A stretch of DNA of 64,000 nt from Pseudomonadota bacterium (GTDB lineage: Bacteria; Desulfobacterota; Binatia; Binatales; Binataceae), in NCBI GenBank assembly GCA_021324755.1, contig JAJPIL010000007.1, forward strand, positions 186,001-250,000. Reading direction: 5' to 3'. Made by a program: the position numbers and the translations under genes. This document shows, piece after piece, positions 18,194 through 27,520 of the stretch (positions within the stretch are counted from its first letter, which is position 1; every line of letters starts with the position of its first letter). Below the pieces are notes generated by a model, which had not been told where the DNA came from, did no database searches, and was given only the letters and a program-made list of their open reading frames with translations.

Positions 18194-18581
18194 TCAAACT
18201 TTATTTTTTGACTAGTGGACGCCAATGTAGAGTAGGTTTCAAATAAAACTTTCCACGGCGAGCTTAGGCGCCGTCGCCCGCGTTCAAACAATGCCACGCG
18301 TCCGCGTGCGTGTCGGGGACGGCACAACACACCTGCAAAAAGCGTTCATCTAACTATAAAGTCAAGATGATTATTTCAAGACTCGCCGTTAATTCAAAGC
18401 CTTCCTTCGAGCTAACGCGGCACGCCTGTAAGCTTCTTGTGTTGCATACCGGCCCAGCAGCAACGTAAAGGCTTGCAGGCTAAACTCATTTCAAGTGGCA
18501 TCGTCGTTTTCTCAGCACGCCGAACGGAAACAACCTAACCGGCGCTTGCAGCGGCATTTCGACAAGGCGCATAATAAAAAC
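18194..18581. other. Divergent region between degP and the hydroxylase-like gene
   Basis: About 390 bases that must contain the degP promoter (minus) and the hydroxylase promoter (plus). No CIRCE element or other recognisable heat-shock operator was seen. The plus-strand frame from GTG 18495 could extend the hydroxylase by 29 hydrophilic residues, which I consider unlikely. Confidence 0.35.
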
Positions 18582-19121
18582 ATGCTCCTTCCCGTGCTTG
18601 CGTTCGTTCTTGGTATCGTCAGTTGGACCTTCGTTGAATATGCCGTTCATGGCTGGATGGCTCACCTGTACCCAACGTTTGTCCAGCGAATCCATGCCGT
18701 CCACCATCGCGATCCACGGGCAGTGTTCGCGATCGGTGCGTGGCCGTTCGTGGCGCTGCTTTTGATTGTGCCAGCGGCAGTGTGGGGAATTTGCTTGAGC
18801 ACTCTATTTTTGTGTGGTCTGGTAAGCGGCTTTGCTAGTTACGAGATAATTCATTACCGTCTGCACTTCGCCCGTGTTCTCACGCCTTTCGAGGAACGTC
18901 TCCGTCGCCGCCACCTGGTACATCATTATGCAAACCCCGAGGTCTGCCTGGGTGTCAGTACATCTTTTTGGGACCGCATTTTCCACACGGAACCAAATCC
19001 CGAGCAATTAAAGAAACTACTTCCGAAAATTGCAAAGTTCGCCCCGCTTGAAGGCCCGACCAACCTTAGGCAAGCCCCTCGACTAATGTTCGGGGCGTGG
19101 CTTCAAAGCGTGTGGCGATAA
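18582..19121 (+). CDS. Fatty acid hydroxylase / sterol desaturase-like membrane protein
   Basis: 179 residues from the ATG at 18582. The protein has membrane segments and the histidine clusters expected of the di-iron hydroxylase superfamily: HGWMAH, HAVHHRDPR, HYRLHFARV and HLVHHYANP, followed by FWDRIFHT. These enzymes hydroxylate or desaturate lipid chains in the membrane. It is short compared with full sterol desaturases but matches the compact FA_hydroxylase domain. It is followed by a 411-base gap, so it is probably monocistronic. The substrate is unknown. Confidence 0.8.
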   Translation: MLLPVLAFVLGIVSWTFVEYAVHGWMAHLYPTFVQRIHAVHHRDPRAVFAIGAWPFVALLLIVPAAVWGICLSTLFLCGLVSGFASYEIIHYRLHFARVLTPFEERLRRRHLVHHYANPEVCLGVSTSFWDRIFHTEPNPEQLKKLLPKIAKFAPLEGPTNLRQAPRLMFGAWLQSVWR

Positions 19122-19532
19122 TCGAAGCTTACGTCGCGCCTCCAGACAAGCGAGCTCAACCCGCCTTCTTAAAGCCCATCAAGTGGCGCATTGCCAAATG
19201 TTTACCTTCGTGAGCACCCTCTTTTTTATAGACAGCTTTTCGTGATTTCGCTTCAACTGCGTACTTGGCCGTCTACTCGACTTAATCGACGAACAGTCTA
19301 AGGTGACGTTTGAGCCCGCTGCGAACGGGCCTTAGCAGCTGCCATTTTGGCCCCGCCAAGATACGACCTTGCGCGGACATAGCGCTCTTTGTTAAGTTTT
19401 TCTTAAGCAGCAGGCGTACTTTTACCAGTTTAACCGCGCGATAACTTACTTTATCCCTGAAGCGGAAGGGTCTCGATAGCACTCTAAAGTTGTCGTTTTC
19501 AGTGGTGCCGAGAATAACGGATAATATCCATC
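19122..19532. other. Intergenic region upstream of nadA
   Basis: 411 bases. A T-run (CTCTTTTTTATAG near 19228-19240) lies about 110 bases after the hydroxylase stop, but I see no strong stem before it. The 66-codon minus-strand frame at 19282-19482 is very basic and not protein-like. No nicotinamide-related riboswitch recognised. Confidence 0.35.
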
Positions 19533-19535
19533 GTG

Positions 19536-20555
19536 ATGGGTATCACAACTACTAGCTGTGTCGACGTAACTCCCGAACAACTATATCGCAAGTTTGCCTC
19601 GCTCGACGGCCAATACTACGACCGGGCTAGATGTGAGCGCTACGCTGTCCTGATTAAGGAAATAAAGCGTCTCAAGCAACAGCGCAGAGCGATTATTTTG
19701 GCTCACAATTACCAAAGACCCGAGATTTTCGAAGTCGCTGATTTTGTGGGCGATTCCTTGGAACTGGCCCGACAAGCCCGAAATGCCCGGAACGCCGATG
19801 TAATCGTGTTTTGCGGGGTGCACTTTATGGCCGAGACGGCCAAAGTACTGAATCCTGAGCGCACGGTGCTGCTACCGGACATGCGCGCTGGATGCTCGCT
19901 GGCCGACAGTATCAGTGCTGACGATCTAGCCGAGCGCAAGGCCGAGCTGATGAAGATTTTTCCCGACCTTAAGGTTGTTTCGTACGTAAATACAACCGCA
20001 GAGGTCAAGGCTCTATCTGACGCATGCTGCACGTCAGCGAACGCAGTTAAAGTGGTCGAGGCGCTGGACTCGCAAAACATCCTTTTCGTACCCGACCAAA
20101 ATCTTGCGCATTATGTGCAGACGCAGACCAAGAAGCGGATAATTTCCTGGACCGGAAGCTGCTACGTCCATCACCAGATAAACGCCGAGGAAATCGAAAA
20201 AGTCCGGCGCGCGATGCCGGATATCAAGGTTTTGGCGCATCCTGAATGCCGCGCCGACGTCCTGGCGCTTGCCGACGCGGTTTTGTCGACCAGCGCAATG
20301 GCCCGCTACGCGCGTGAGAGCTCGGCGTCTCGGTTTCTTATCGTCACTGAATGTGGCCTTTCGGACCGGCTGTTGATGGAAGTGCCTGGCAAGCAGTTTT
20401 TCAAAGCGTGCAAACTTTGTATGTACATGAAGATGATCACGCTCGAGGGCACGCTCGAATCGCTGCGCACGATGCGCCATGAGATTGTACTGAGCGACGA
20501 GGTTAGAGAGGGAGCGAGACGAGCTTTGGAGCGGATGCTCGAACTTGCCGCTTAA
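19536..20555 (+). CDS. nadA: Quinolinate synthase NadA
   Basis: NadA condenses iminoaspartate with dihydroxyacetone phosphate to quinolinate in NAD synthesis, using a [4Fe-4S] cluster with three Cys ligands. The 339-residue protein shows the three conserved cysteine sites, in MRAGCSLADS, TGSCYVHH and CKLCMYMKM, and the substrate motif AHNYQRPEI. The start is ATG 19536; a GTG directly before it (19533) is equivalent. nadB and nadC are not adjacent in this window. Confidence 0.96.
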   Translation: MGITTTSCVDVTPEQLYRKFASLDGQYYDRARCERYAVLIKEIKRLKQQRRAIILAHNYQRPEIFEVADFVGDSLELARQARNARNADVIVFCGVHFMAETAKVLNPERTVLLPDMRAGCSLADSISADDLAERKAELMKIFPDLKVVSYVNTTAEVKALSDACCTSANAVKVVEALDSQNILFVPDQNLAHYVQTQTKKRIISWTGSCYVHHQINAEEIEKVRRAMPDIKVLAHPECRADVLALADAVLSTSAMARYARESSASRFLIVTECGLSDRLLMEVPGKQFFKACKLCMYMKMITLEGTLESLRTMRHEIVLSDEVREGARRALERMLELAA

Positions 20556-20786
20556 GTCCCAAAAGCGACGGCGAGAAAAGAAAGCGCACTTTTTCAACGA
20601 CCCGGCCCGGTAGGCGAAACGCTCCAATGCGTACCGACGCGTAACGACGGTCGGAACTTCGCGGTCGCATCGACCTGTTTTTCTGCCATCAGGGTTTCGA
20701 TGTCGCTAGCCCGACACGGGGATGGGAAGGTCGCAAAGGTCCTCAGTTTATAAAAGAGGCTCGTCCCAGGATGGGAGAATCGCGAA

Positions 20787-21266
20787 ATGGGTAGAGGCGT
20801 TAAGCGAGAGCGGACAAAGACTCATTTGTTAGTAGGCGGCGCTGCTATCGTGCTGCTTTGCGTGGCCGTAGGGTGGCGACAGATGAACTGGGCCGGTCAA
20901 GACGCTCTGAGACCCGATTGTTGCACAAAATCATGCTGTGTTTCCTCAAAAGCTGCGGACAAGTTAGCCCAAGCGAGTGATATCACAACGCTTGACCCGG
21001 ACCTTTTCGAAGGCGACGTGCGTGAGGCCTACAAGGTCGCCCGCGAGAACCCCGATCTACTCGCGCAACTTCATTGCTACTGTGGATGCGACCGCTACGA
21101 GGGACATCGCAATCTCCTCGATTGTTATCGTGATCAACACGGCAGCCGATGCGAGATTTGTGTGGGCGAAGCTCTAGATGCACAGAGACTTTTTGCCCAA
21201 GGCACGCCGGTGGAACAGATTCGCGATATTCTGCGCGCGAAATGGGGCCGAAGTCACGGGGGGTAG
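20787..21266 (+). CDS. Membrane-anchored Cys-rich HCYCGC-motif protein
   Basis: 159 residues: a basic N-terminus, one membrane helix (about 13-30), then an extracytoplasmic region. It has 11 cysteines, at 25, 45, 46, 50, 51, 97, 99, 101, 113, 122 and 125. The core is HCYCGCDRYEGH followed by LLDC and RCEIC, which resembles the PCYCGC-motif family of Gram-positive and environmental bacteria. The paired CC...CC cluster near 45-51 is separate. A metal-binding role (copper, zinc or heme) is plausible but not shown. The next gene, a DedA protein, starts 16 bases downstream, so they form one operon. Confidence 0.75.
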   Translation: MGRGVKRERTKTHLLVGGAAIVLLCVAVGWRQMNWAGQDALRPDCCTKSCCVSSKAADKLAQASDITTLDPDLFEGDVREAYKVARENPDLLAQLHCYCGCDRYEGHRNLLDCYRDQHGSRCEICVGEALDAQRLFAQGTPVEQIRDILRAKWGRSHGG

Positions 21267-21282
21267 CTCCATCTAGGGCCCG

Positions 21283-21888
21283 ATGGCTTTAGTATCGAAC
21301 TATATTGAACATTTCACTTACTTAGGTCTTTTCGTAATTCTAATCCTTTGTGGGATGGGGCTTCCTATTCCGGAGGACATTGTCCTTTTAGCTGGCGGCT
21401 ACCTCGTCCATCGCGGCGTTATACGCTATACTTTGACCTTGGGAGTATCGTTCATCGGCGTAGTGAGCGGAGATTGCTCGCTGTTTCTGCTCGGGCGCCA
21501 CTTCGGGCAAAATGTGCTTCGCTATTTGGAGTTATGGAAGCCTGCGGCACGCGCTCAAATCGTCAAACTTGAAGATTTTATGCGCCGCCACGGCCATAAG
21601 GCGATCCTTTACGCGCGTTTTCTGGCAGGGATGAGAGCCCTCATTTATATCTCAGCTGGAATGCTCGGGGTGCCGCTAAGCCGCTTCCTAACGTTTGACT
21701 TCCTCGGTGCACTGCTCTCCGTGCCTATCGTGGTATCGATTGGTTACTTCTTCGGTGGGCAAATTGAAACGGCGGTCGAATGGCTCGGTGGGGTCGAGCG
21801 CGCCGTAATTTTAGTGACCGCGATCTGTTTTGCGGTTTATATTGCGCGGCTGGTGGCAGCTCAGCGGCAATCGCGCGCCGTCATTTGA
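21283..21888 (+). CDS. DedA/VTT-domain membrane protein
   Basis: 201 residues with the DedA family pattern: GMGLPIPEDIVLLAGGYL near the N-terminus and the conserved YARFLAGMRALIYISAGM loop, followed by three hydrophobic segments. DedA proteins act as phospholipid or undecaprenyl-phosphate scramblases/transporters in the inner membrane. The start follows the Cys-rich protein by 16 bases, and the sensor kinase gene begins 84 bases later on the same strand, so these four genes may be one transcription unit. Confidence 0.9.
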   Translation: MALVSNYIEHFTYLGLFVILILCGMGLPIPEDIVLLAGGYLVHRGVIRYTLTLGVSFIGVVSGDCSLFLLGRHFGQNVLRYLELWKPAARAQIVKLEDFMRRHGHKAILYARFLAGMRALIYISAGMLGVPLSRFLTFDFLGALLSVPIVVSIGYFFGGQIETAVEWLGGVERAVILVTAICFAVYIARLVAAQRQSRAVI

Positions 21889-21972
21889 TCCCATTCATCG
21901 CAGTTCTTGCGACCTTGCTCAGTCCTTTGATCCAACTTTCGCTGGCTACTTTCGCCAAAAAGAGGCTGTCGA

Positions 21973-23442
21973 ATGAAACTCTATTTTCCAGCCTTTAACC
22001 TTAAAGCCAAACTCGTCTTGATAATGGTGGTGCTGTTGGGCCTAACGCTTGGGGCAGAGGTCCTTGCAAGTCTTAGCACCCAAAAAGCGATTGTCGACGC
22101 GACCGAACAGAACGTTCGCGCCCTTGCGGATGCGATACACATAAGCGTTCGCGAGCTTACGGCTGTAGGAAAGACCGATCGTGATTTATTGCAGAAGTTC
22201 CTCAACGAGCACGCCAACAGCAAGATCGAGGTCTCCATCGTTTCGACCGAGGACTTGGTAATAAATAGCTCTAACCCCAAACTTATCGGCACGGCGTTCA
22301 GGATGGGGCCGGCCACTCCGTTGCCCGCTGTTGACAGTGGCAGCAAGGCGAAAAGCGGCGCTACGCCGGTTTACTACAGCGTGGACGAGGCTGGTCTGGG
22401 CGTTTACCGCATTCCGGTGGAAATCGAAGACCATTTGATGGGCTACATTTACGTGATGGTGAGGTTCGGCAATCTAACCGAAGCCTTGCATCAGAACCAG
22501 GTTCGTCTCATTATCCTGGCATCGGTTATTTTCGCAGTAGGAATCGGCTTTGCTTACTTTCTGGCCGACCGCTATGTTCGCCCAGTTCACGCTGTGGCTG
22601 ACGCCGCTAAAAATATTCCGGCAAAAGGGCTGGAACCGGTTCCCGAGACCTCGCGCCGGGACGAAATTGGGCTACTTACGCGCAGTTTTAACGACATGGT
22701 GATGCAACTGCGCCGCGCCCGAGAACGCGAGCAAGAATTGAATCGGCTCGAAAGATTTACCGCGCTCGGGCAACTGGCCGGGAGTCTTGCTCACGAAATA
22801 AAAAATCCGCTGAACTTTATAAGCCTGGCCGTGGATCAGATCCGTAATCGCTACGCTCCAAGCGGCGAGGCGGAGCGCGCTACTTTCCTGCGCCAGATCG
22901 CGCTAATCAAGGACGAAGTAAAGCGCCTGTCAGCGCTCATCCAGAACTTTCTCGACTATGGTAGGCCGATCGAGATTCGGCCAGCGCCAACCGACGTTCG
23001 GGCGTTGGTGCGCGACGTGCTCGCGCTCGGCGAATCGAAAATGAAAAGCCAAGGCATCGTGGTGCACGAATCGTGCGAAACCGACGACACAGTGCTTAAC
23101 GTCGACGCTGAAAAACTGAGGACTTGCTTCATGAATGTGGTCTCGAACGCGATCGCGGCGATGCCTGACGGAGGCAGCTTGACGGTCAGCTTTCGCAGGG
23201 AAAATGGCCAAATGGTGATCGCTTTTAAAGATACTGGCGTGGGAATGACTCCCGAGGTAGCCAAACGCGTGTTCGAGCCTTTTTTTACCACTAAGCTCGA
23301 CGGTATCGGTTTAGGGCTGTTTATTACCCAGGCGATCGTCAAAAAACATGGAGGGACGGTCAGGATCGCCCCGAACGATCCGCCGCCTGGCGCTGAAGTC
23401 GTATTCTCTTTTCCGTTAGACGGGACGGAAAATAAGGCATGA
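21973..23442 (+). CDS. Membrane sensor histidine kinase (NtrB-like output)
   Basis: 489 residues. A first membrane helix (about 14-33), a periplasmic single-Cache-like domain (about 40-172), a second helix (about 178-198), a HAMP segment, a HisKA dimerisation domain with phospho-accepting His274 in SLAHEIKNPL, and an HATPase domain with DTGVGM and GIGLGLFI. It should autophosphorylate and pass the phosphate to the response regulator, whose ATG overlaps its stop codon (ATGA). The ligand of the Cache-like domain is unknown. Confidence 0.93.
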   Translation: MKLYFPAFNLKAKLVLIMVVLLGLTLGAEVLASLSTQKAIVDATEQNVRALADAIHISVRELTAVGKTDRDLLQKFLNEHANSKIEVSIVSTEDLVINSSNPKLIGTAFRMGPATPLPAVDSGSKAKSGATPVYYSVDEAGLGVYRIPVEIEDHLMGYIYVMVRFGNLTEALHQNQVRLIILASVIFAVGIGFAYFLADRYVRPVHAVADAAKNIPAKGLEPVPETSRRDEIGLLTRSFNDMVMQLRRAREREQELNRLERFTALGQLAGSLAHEIKNPLNFISLAVDQIRNRYAPSGEAERATFLRQIALIKDEVKRLSALIQNFLDYGRPIEIRPAPTDVRALVRDVLALGESKMKSQGIVVHESCETDDTVLNVDAEKLRTCFMNVVSNAIAAMPDGGSLTVSFRRENGQMVIAFKDTGVGMTPEVAKRVFEPFFTTKLDGIGLGLFITQAIVKKHGGTVRIAPNDPPPGAEVVFSFPLDGTENKA

Positions 23443-24857
23443 AACAGGCAACCGTTTTAGTGGTCGAGGACAACGAGCGCGAACGGCTTATCACGGCCGA
23501 GACCCTGCGCGAAGAGGGCTTTGTTGTGGAAGAGGCGCCCAGTGCAAAGCGCGCCTTGGAGCTGATTGCGTTGAGCCAATTCGACGTTGTGCTCACCGAT
23601 CTGATGATGCCTGGGATGAGCGGGGAACAGTTGCTGCTCGAGCTTCGCCAGGCCTACCCAGCAACACAGGTCGTTCTGCTCACTGCTTACGGCTCGATCG
23701 ATAGCGCCGTCAAGGCGATGAAAAACGGCGCCTTCTACTACCTCACAAAACCGATCGATCGAGAAACGCTCGTGATGACCGTAAGCAAGGCTGCCGAACT
23801 TGCCAATCTCCAGCAGGAAAACATGCTGTTGCGCTCGAGTCTTGAAGGCAAGCTCGAGGTGCCTGGAATGATTGGCCAGGACCCGGCGTTTCTCGAAGTG
23901 ATCAAGGTCGTGCGTAAAGTTGCGCCCTCGAACACCACCGTGCTCATAGAAGGCGAGAGCGGAACCGGAAAGGAAGTAATCGCACGCGCCATTCACAAGC
24001 TTTCGCCGCGTGCGCAGCGGCCGTTTGTAGCTATCAATTGCTCGGCCATACCAGACAGTTTGATCGAGAACGAACTGTTCGGCCACGAGCGGGGCGCATT
24101 TACCGGCGCCACGGAACGAAAGATCGGCTTATTCGAGGCCGCCGACCGCTCCACGTTGTTCTTGGATGAGATCGCCGACCTCGGCATTGGGCTTCAGGGA
24201 AAGATACTGCGTGTTCTCCAGGAGAAGGAAATTCGCCGCGTCGGTGGCAACGAGTCTTTCCCGATCGACGTCCGTCTGATCGCCGCCACGAACCGCGACC
24301 TTGCTCAAGAGGTGGCCGAAGGTCGCTTCAGGCAAGACTTGTACTACCGGGTCAACGTTGTGCAGATTGTTTTGCCACCGCTTCGCGAGCGACGCTCGGA
24401 TATCCCGTTGCTTGCCAACCACTTCTTGCGCATGTTCTCCCATTTATCGGGCGGTCGCGTGAAAGAGATCAGTCGCGAAGCGATGGAGGCGCTGCTCGAC
24501 TATTCTTGGCCAGGCAACATTCGTCAGCTCGAGTCAGCGATCGAACGAGCCGTTCTGCTGTGCGAGGGCAGCACTATTACGCTAGCCGATCTGCCCAACG
24601 AGGTACGAGAGCGCAAGCGACCAGGTGTCCGCACTGACAGAGGCCGTTCCGACCGGTACGAATTGCCCCCCACGGGCATCAACTTCGAAAATTTCGAGCG
24701 CGACCTGATTCTCCAAGCGATGGATCGCAGCGATTGGGTGATTGCAAAGGCCGCGAAACTTCTCGGAATGAGTTACCGGACGCTGCAGTATCGCCTCGAG
24801 AAATTCGGCCTCAAAAAACCTGATACGAGCGTTCCCCAGTCGACTGAGAAAACCTAG
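23439..24857 (+). CDS. NtrC-family sigma-54-dependent response regulator
   Basis: 472 residues: receiver domain with Asp54 in VLTDLMMPGMSG, an AAA+ domain with Walker A GESGTGKE (about 172), the sigma-54 contact loop GAFTGA (about 220), and a C-terminal Fis-type helix-turn-helix (about 425-465, AAKLLGMSYRTLQYRLEKF). It activates sigma-54 promoters when phosphorylated by the kinase encoded just upstream; the genes overlap by 4 bases. I searched by eye for TGGCAC-N5-TTGC promoters in the window and found no clear one, so its targets are probably elsewhere. Confidence 0.95.
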   Translation: MKQATVLVVEDNERERLITAETLREEGFVVEEAPSAKRALELIALSQFDVVLTDLMMPGMSGEQLLLELRQAYPATQVVLLTAYGSIDSAVKAMKNGAFYYLTKPIDRETLVMTVSKAAELANLQQENMLLRSSLEGKLEVPGMIGQDPAFLEVIKVVRKVAPSNTTVLIEGESGTGKEVIARAIHKLSPRAQRPFVAINCSAIPDSLIENELFGHERGAFTGATERKIGLFEAADRSTLFLDEIADLGIGLQGKILRVLQEKEIRRVGGNESFPIDVRLIAATNRDLAQEVAEGRFRQDLYYRVNVVQIVLPPLRERRSDIPLLANHFLRMFSHLSGGRVKEISREAMEALLDYSWPGNIRQLESAIERAVLLCEGSTITLADLPNEVRERKRPGVRTDRGRSDRYELPPTGINFENFERDLILQAMDRSDWVIAKAAKLLGMSYRTLQYRLEKFGLKKPDTSVPQSTEKT

Positions 24858-25004
24858 AACCTCAGAGAATGACTGTTGCGCTTTCCCGTAGCCCTATTAC
24901 ACCATCATTGGGCTATCATCTGGCGGTCTTGTAAACGCGGAATTAAGCCGACTTGTGGCTGTAGCGGCGAGCGAAACTGTCAGCGTATCTAATTCAAGTT
25001 CTAA

Positions 25005-26477
25005 CTATTCGCCCGAGATCTGCTCGTCGTCTCCGCAAACCTTAGCGCCGGCGGCCTCTGCCGTATCAGATCTCAGCTTTTGGGCGGTCGTGTTGATTTT
25101 GTCGAGCCCTGATAACTCCTTCCTGCTGCTTACGCCCAGCTCTTTGAAGCCTTGAGCAGCGGGCAGCACCCGCGATTCAAAGGAGCTGACGACTCGGTTG
25201 TAATGCTCAACGGACTGGTTAAGCGACCGGCCAAGCTTTTGCACGTGTTCCAACATCACGGCCAGCCTTTCGTGCAACGTTTGGCCGAGCCGCCTAATTT
25301 GTTCTGCATTCTGGGCAAGTTTTTCCTGACGCCATCCATAAGCCACGGCTTTGAGCAAAGCAATCAGCGTTGTAGGAGTGGCCAGAATGACCTTGTTTTT
25401 GGCGCCCTCTTCGATCAAGCTTGGATCGTATTGTAACGCCGCGCTAAAAAGCATCTCGCCGGGCAAAAACAGCACCACAAATTCGGGCGCGCGCTCGAAT
25501 GCGTCCCAATAAGCTTTCGACGCGAGTTGCTCGATATGCTTTTTGACTTGCCTTGCGTGCTCCGTTAGCTTGGCCTGGCGCTCTTGTTCGTCACTAGCAT
25601 CGAGCGCTTGCAGGTATGCCTCCAGCGGGACTTTGGAGTCGACTACAATAATTTGGCCGCCTGGCAGCCTTATCGTCATGTCCGGGCGCAGCTTTCCGTC
25701 GGAACTTTGTACCGGGGTCTGCTCCCAAAAGTCGCAATGCTCTACCATTCCGGCGATTTCGACTACGTTGCGCAACTGGATTTCACCCCATCGCCCTCTC
25801 ACGACTGGACGAGACAGCGCTTGGGCCAGTTGCCTAGTTGCGGACTCGAGGTCGGTTAACTGAGCTCTAAGCTGAGCCTGTGCCTCGCGACGCTCCTGGT
25901 CGATCCGGTGCACCTCTTGATCAAGACGACCAAGCGACTCGCTTATCGGAGCAAACAGTTTTTCGAAGTCGCGTCGACGCTGGTCAAACTCTGCAACCAT
26001 CTCGCTCTTCAGCGCGCCAAGTCGTTCGCCAGCAAGCCTCAAAAACTGGTCGCTGTTTCCCTGAAGAACCTCGGACGCCAGCGAACGGAAAACGTCGGTA
26101 AGCTGCTGGCGCGTTTGTTCGAGCAACTCCTTTTGTTGCATAAGGTTACGTTGTGTTTCCTCAAGTCTGGTCTCCACCGCGCGGTTGTAAGCCTCGCTTT
26201 GCGAGAGCTTTTCTCTAAGTTCGTTGAGCTCGCGCAAGTGCTGTTGCTGGCCTTCTACTAGCTCCTCGCGCCGTCTTTCCAATTCCTCCAGTTGGCCCTG
26301 CAGCCTAGCGCTTTCACTTTGTACCTGCTCGAGTCGCACTTGCAACTCGCGACCCCGCTGCTCTGCACGCTCAAGCTCGGCACTCTTGGCTCGCAAGCCC
26401 ACAAACCAGCCAGCGATAAAAGCCACTACGCTTCCCACAGCGGAGACAAGCGTCGTCAACAAAGTCCACTTTTGCAT
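25005..26477 (-). CDS. rmuC: DNA recombination protein RmuC
   Basis: 490 residues: an N-terminal membrane helix (about 5-27), a long charged coiled coil (about 30-150), then the RmuC nuclease-like domain with GRWGEIQLRNVVEIAGM, the conserved IVVDSKVPLEAYLQAL and FVVLFLPGEMLFSAAL. RmuC limits inversions at short inverted repeats. The gene converges on the NtrC-type gene with a 147-base gap that holds only a weak 6-bp stem (24889-24894 with 24910-24915). Confidence 0.93.
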   Translation of the reverse strand: MQKWTLLTTLVSAVGSVVAFIAGWFVGLRAKSAELERAEQRGRELQVRLEQVQSESARLQGQLEELERRREELVEGQQQHLRELNELREKLSQSEAYNRAVETRLEETQRNLMQQKELLEQTRQQLTDVFRSLASEVLQGNSDQFLRLAGERLGALKSEMVAEFDQRRRDFEKLFAPISESLGRLDQEVHRIDQERREAQAQLRAQLTDLESATRQLAQALSRPVVRGRWGEIQLRNVVEIAGMVEHCDFWEQTPVQSSDGKLRPDMTIRLPGGQIIVVDSKVPLEAYLQALDASDEQERQAKLTEHARQVKKHIEQLASKAYWDAFERAPEFVVLFLPGEMLFSAALQYDPSLIEEGAKNKVILATPTTLIALLKAVAYGWRQEKLAQNAEQIRRLGQTLHERLAVMLEHVQKLGRSLNQSVEHYNRVVSSFESRVLPAAQGFKELGVSSRKELSGLDKINTTAQKLRSDTAEAAGAKVCGDDEQISGE

Positions 26478-26731
26478 CTGTCAAACACCCCCAAATTGGC
26501 ACCACTTGCAGCCCATAGCTCCGCCGAAGAGTCGAACGTCTGGGGCTATTTTGGGCGAAGCTGCGACGAAAAGCCAGCCGCGCTATTTAGCAACAATCTC
26601 AATTAATTTGAGATATGGCACTTTTTCGAGCAAAAGCCTCGTTTCTCTTGAAAATCGCTCAGCGCCGACGAGTGCGCCAGAAGCTTGCTTGCAAGAATAA
26701 GACAGGCGGATTAGGCTTGACTGTGGGAACC

Positions 26732-27520
26732 ATGCTCGTGACTAGAGTCAGAAAGACGCGCCGATGGGGGGGTTACCTGATTCTGGTGACTATTGGGGTT
26801 ATTTGCCTCGCCGGATGTCTATATCCGATGGGGCCAGGTTTTCAAAGCTTCTCTGCTCCGTCTCCCACCGGTAGTTATCAGTATTCCTACACGAATTTTG
26901 GTCCTTCGGCTACGTTCGGTACCAACGGCGCTGAGGACGAGCATCTGAGCACTCCTCTCGATTCAATGTCTGATCAAGAGCTCAGCAGTCGGATTACTGA
27001 TTACCTACATCGACATAAGCTGCCCCTAGTGCAGGCAACCGTGAACAGAGACAAGGACGGACAGCGAAGGCTCGTCTTGTCGGGTTTTGTTGCAACCGAT
27101 TTTGGCAAGATTGACGCGGTGAACAAAGTCATGAGCTATCTGAACCATCCCAATTGGCAGGTATCGAACTTTATCCGCGTTAGCCCCGACCTCGCTGCCC
27201 TCAACGCGAACTATCGCAAGACCCATCAAACTCAAGACAACGGTGGAACCTTTACCTCGTCGGATGGGTCCTTATCATCTGCACCGGCTAGTAGCAGCGT
27301 CGATCCGTCGCAGCTCCCCCCTGGTGCTCAAGCCTACATCCAGCAGCAACAGGCAGCTCAAAGTATGATGATGCCGCCAGTGATGATGCCCATGGGTGGT
27401 ATGATGATCGGTAACGGTTTCGGGTTTGGCACTGGCGGATTCGGCTTCGGCACCGGCTTTGGCCCATACCCGTTCGGCGGCTTCGGTATAGTACCAGGCT
27501 TCGGTTTCTTCCCACCGTAA
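26732..27520 (+). CDS. Lipoprotein with BON-like domain and Gly/Phe-rich C-terminus
   Basis: From the ATG at 26732 the product is 262 residues with a clean lipoprotein signal: basic MLVTRVRKTRRWGG, a hydrophobic helix and the lipobox CLAGC. A longer frame from 26615 would bury this signal. The middle (about 85-160) resembles a BON fold (RLVLSGFVATDFGKIDAV ... VSNFIRV), a small domain often found in envelope proteins that bind lipids. The last 50 residues are Met- then Gly/Phe-rich, with repeats such as GFGFGTGGFGFGTG. I do not recognise the family as a whole. It is divergent from rmuC. Confidence 0.7.
   Translation: MLVTRVRKTRRWGGYLILVTIGVICLAGCLYPMGPGFQSFSAPSPTGSYQYSYTNFGPSATFGTNGAEDEHLSTPLDSMSDQELSSRITDYLHRHKLPLVQATVNRDKDGQRRLVLSGFVATDFGKIDAVNKVMSYLNHPNWQVSNFIRVSPDLAALNANYRKTHQTQDNGGTFTSSDGSLSSAPASSSVDPSQLPPGAQAYIQQQQAAQSMMMPPVMMPMGGMMIGNGFGFGTGGFGFGTGFGPYPFGGFGIVPGFGFFPP

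Noticed and set aside
24889-24915. Terminator between the NtrC-type gene and rmuC
   Set aside because: Only a 6-bp stem with a 15-base loop and no T-run on either strand.
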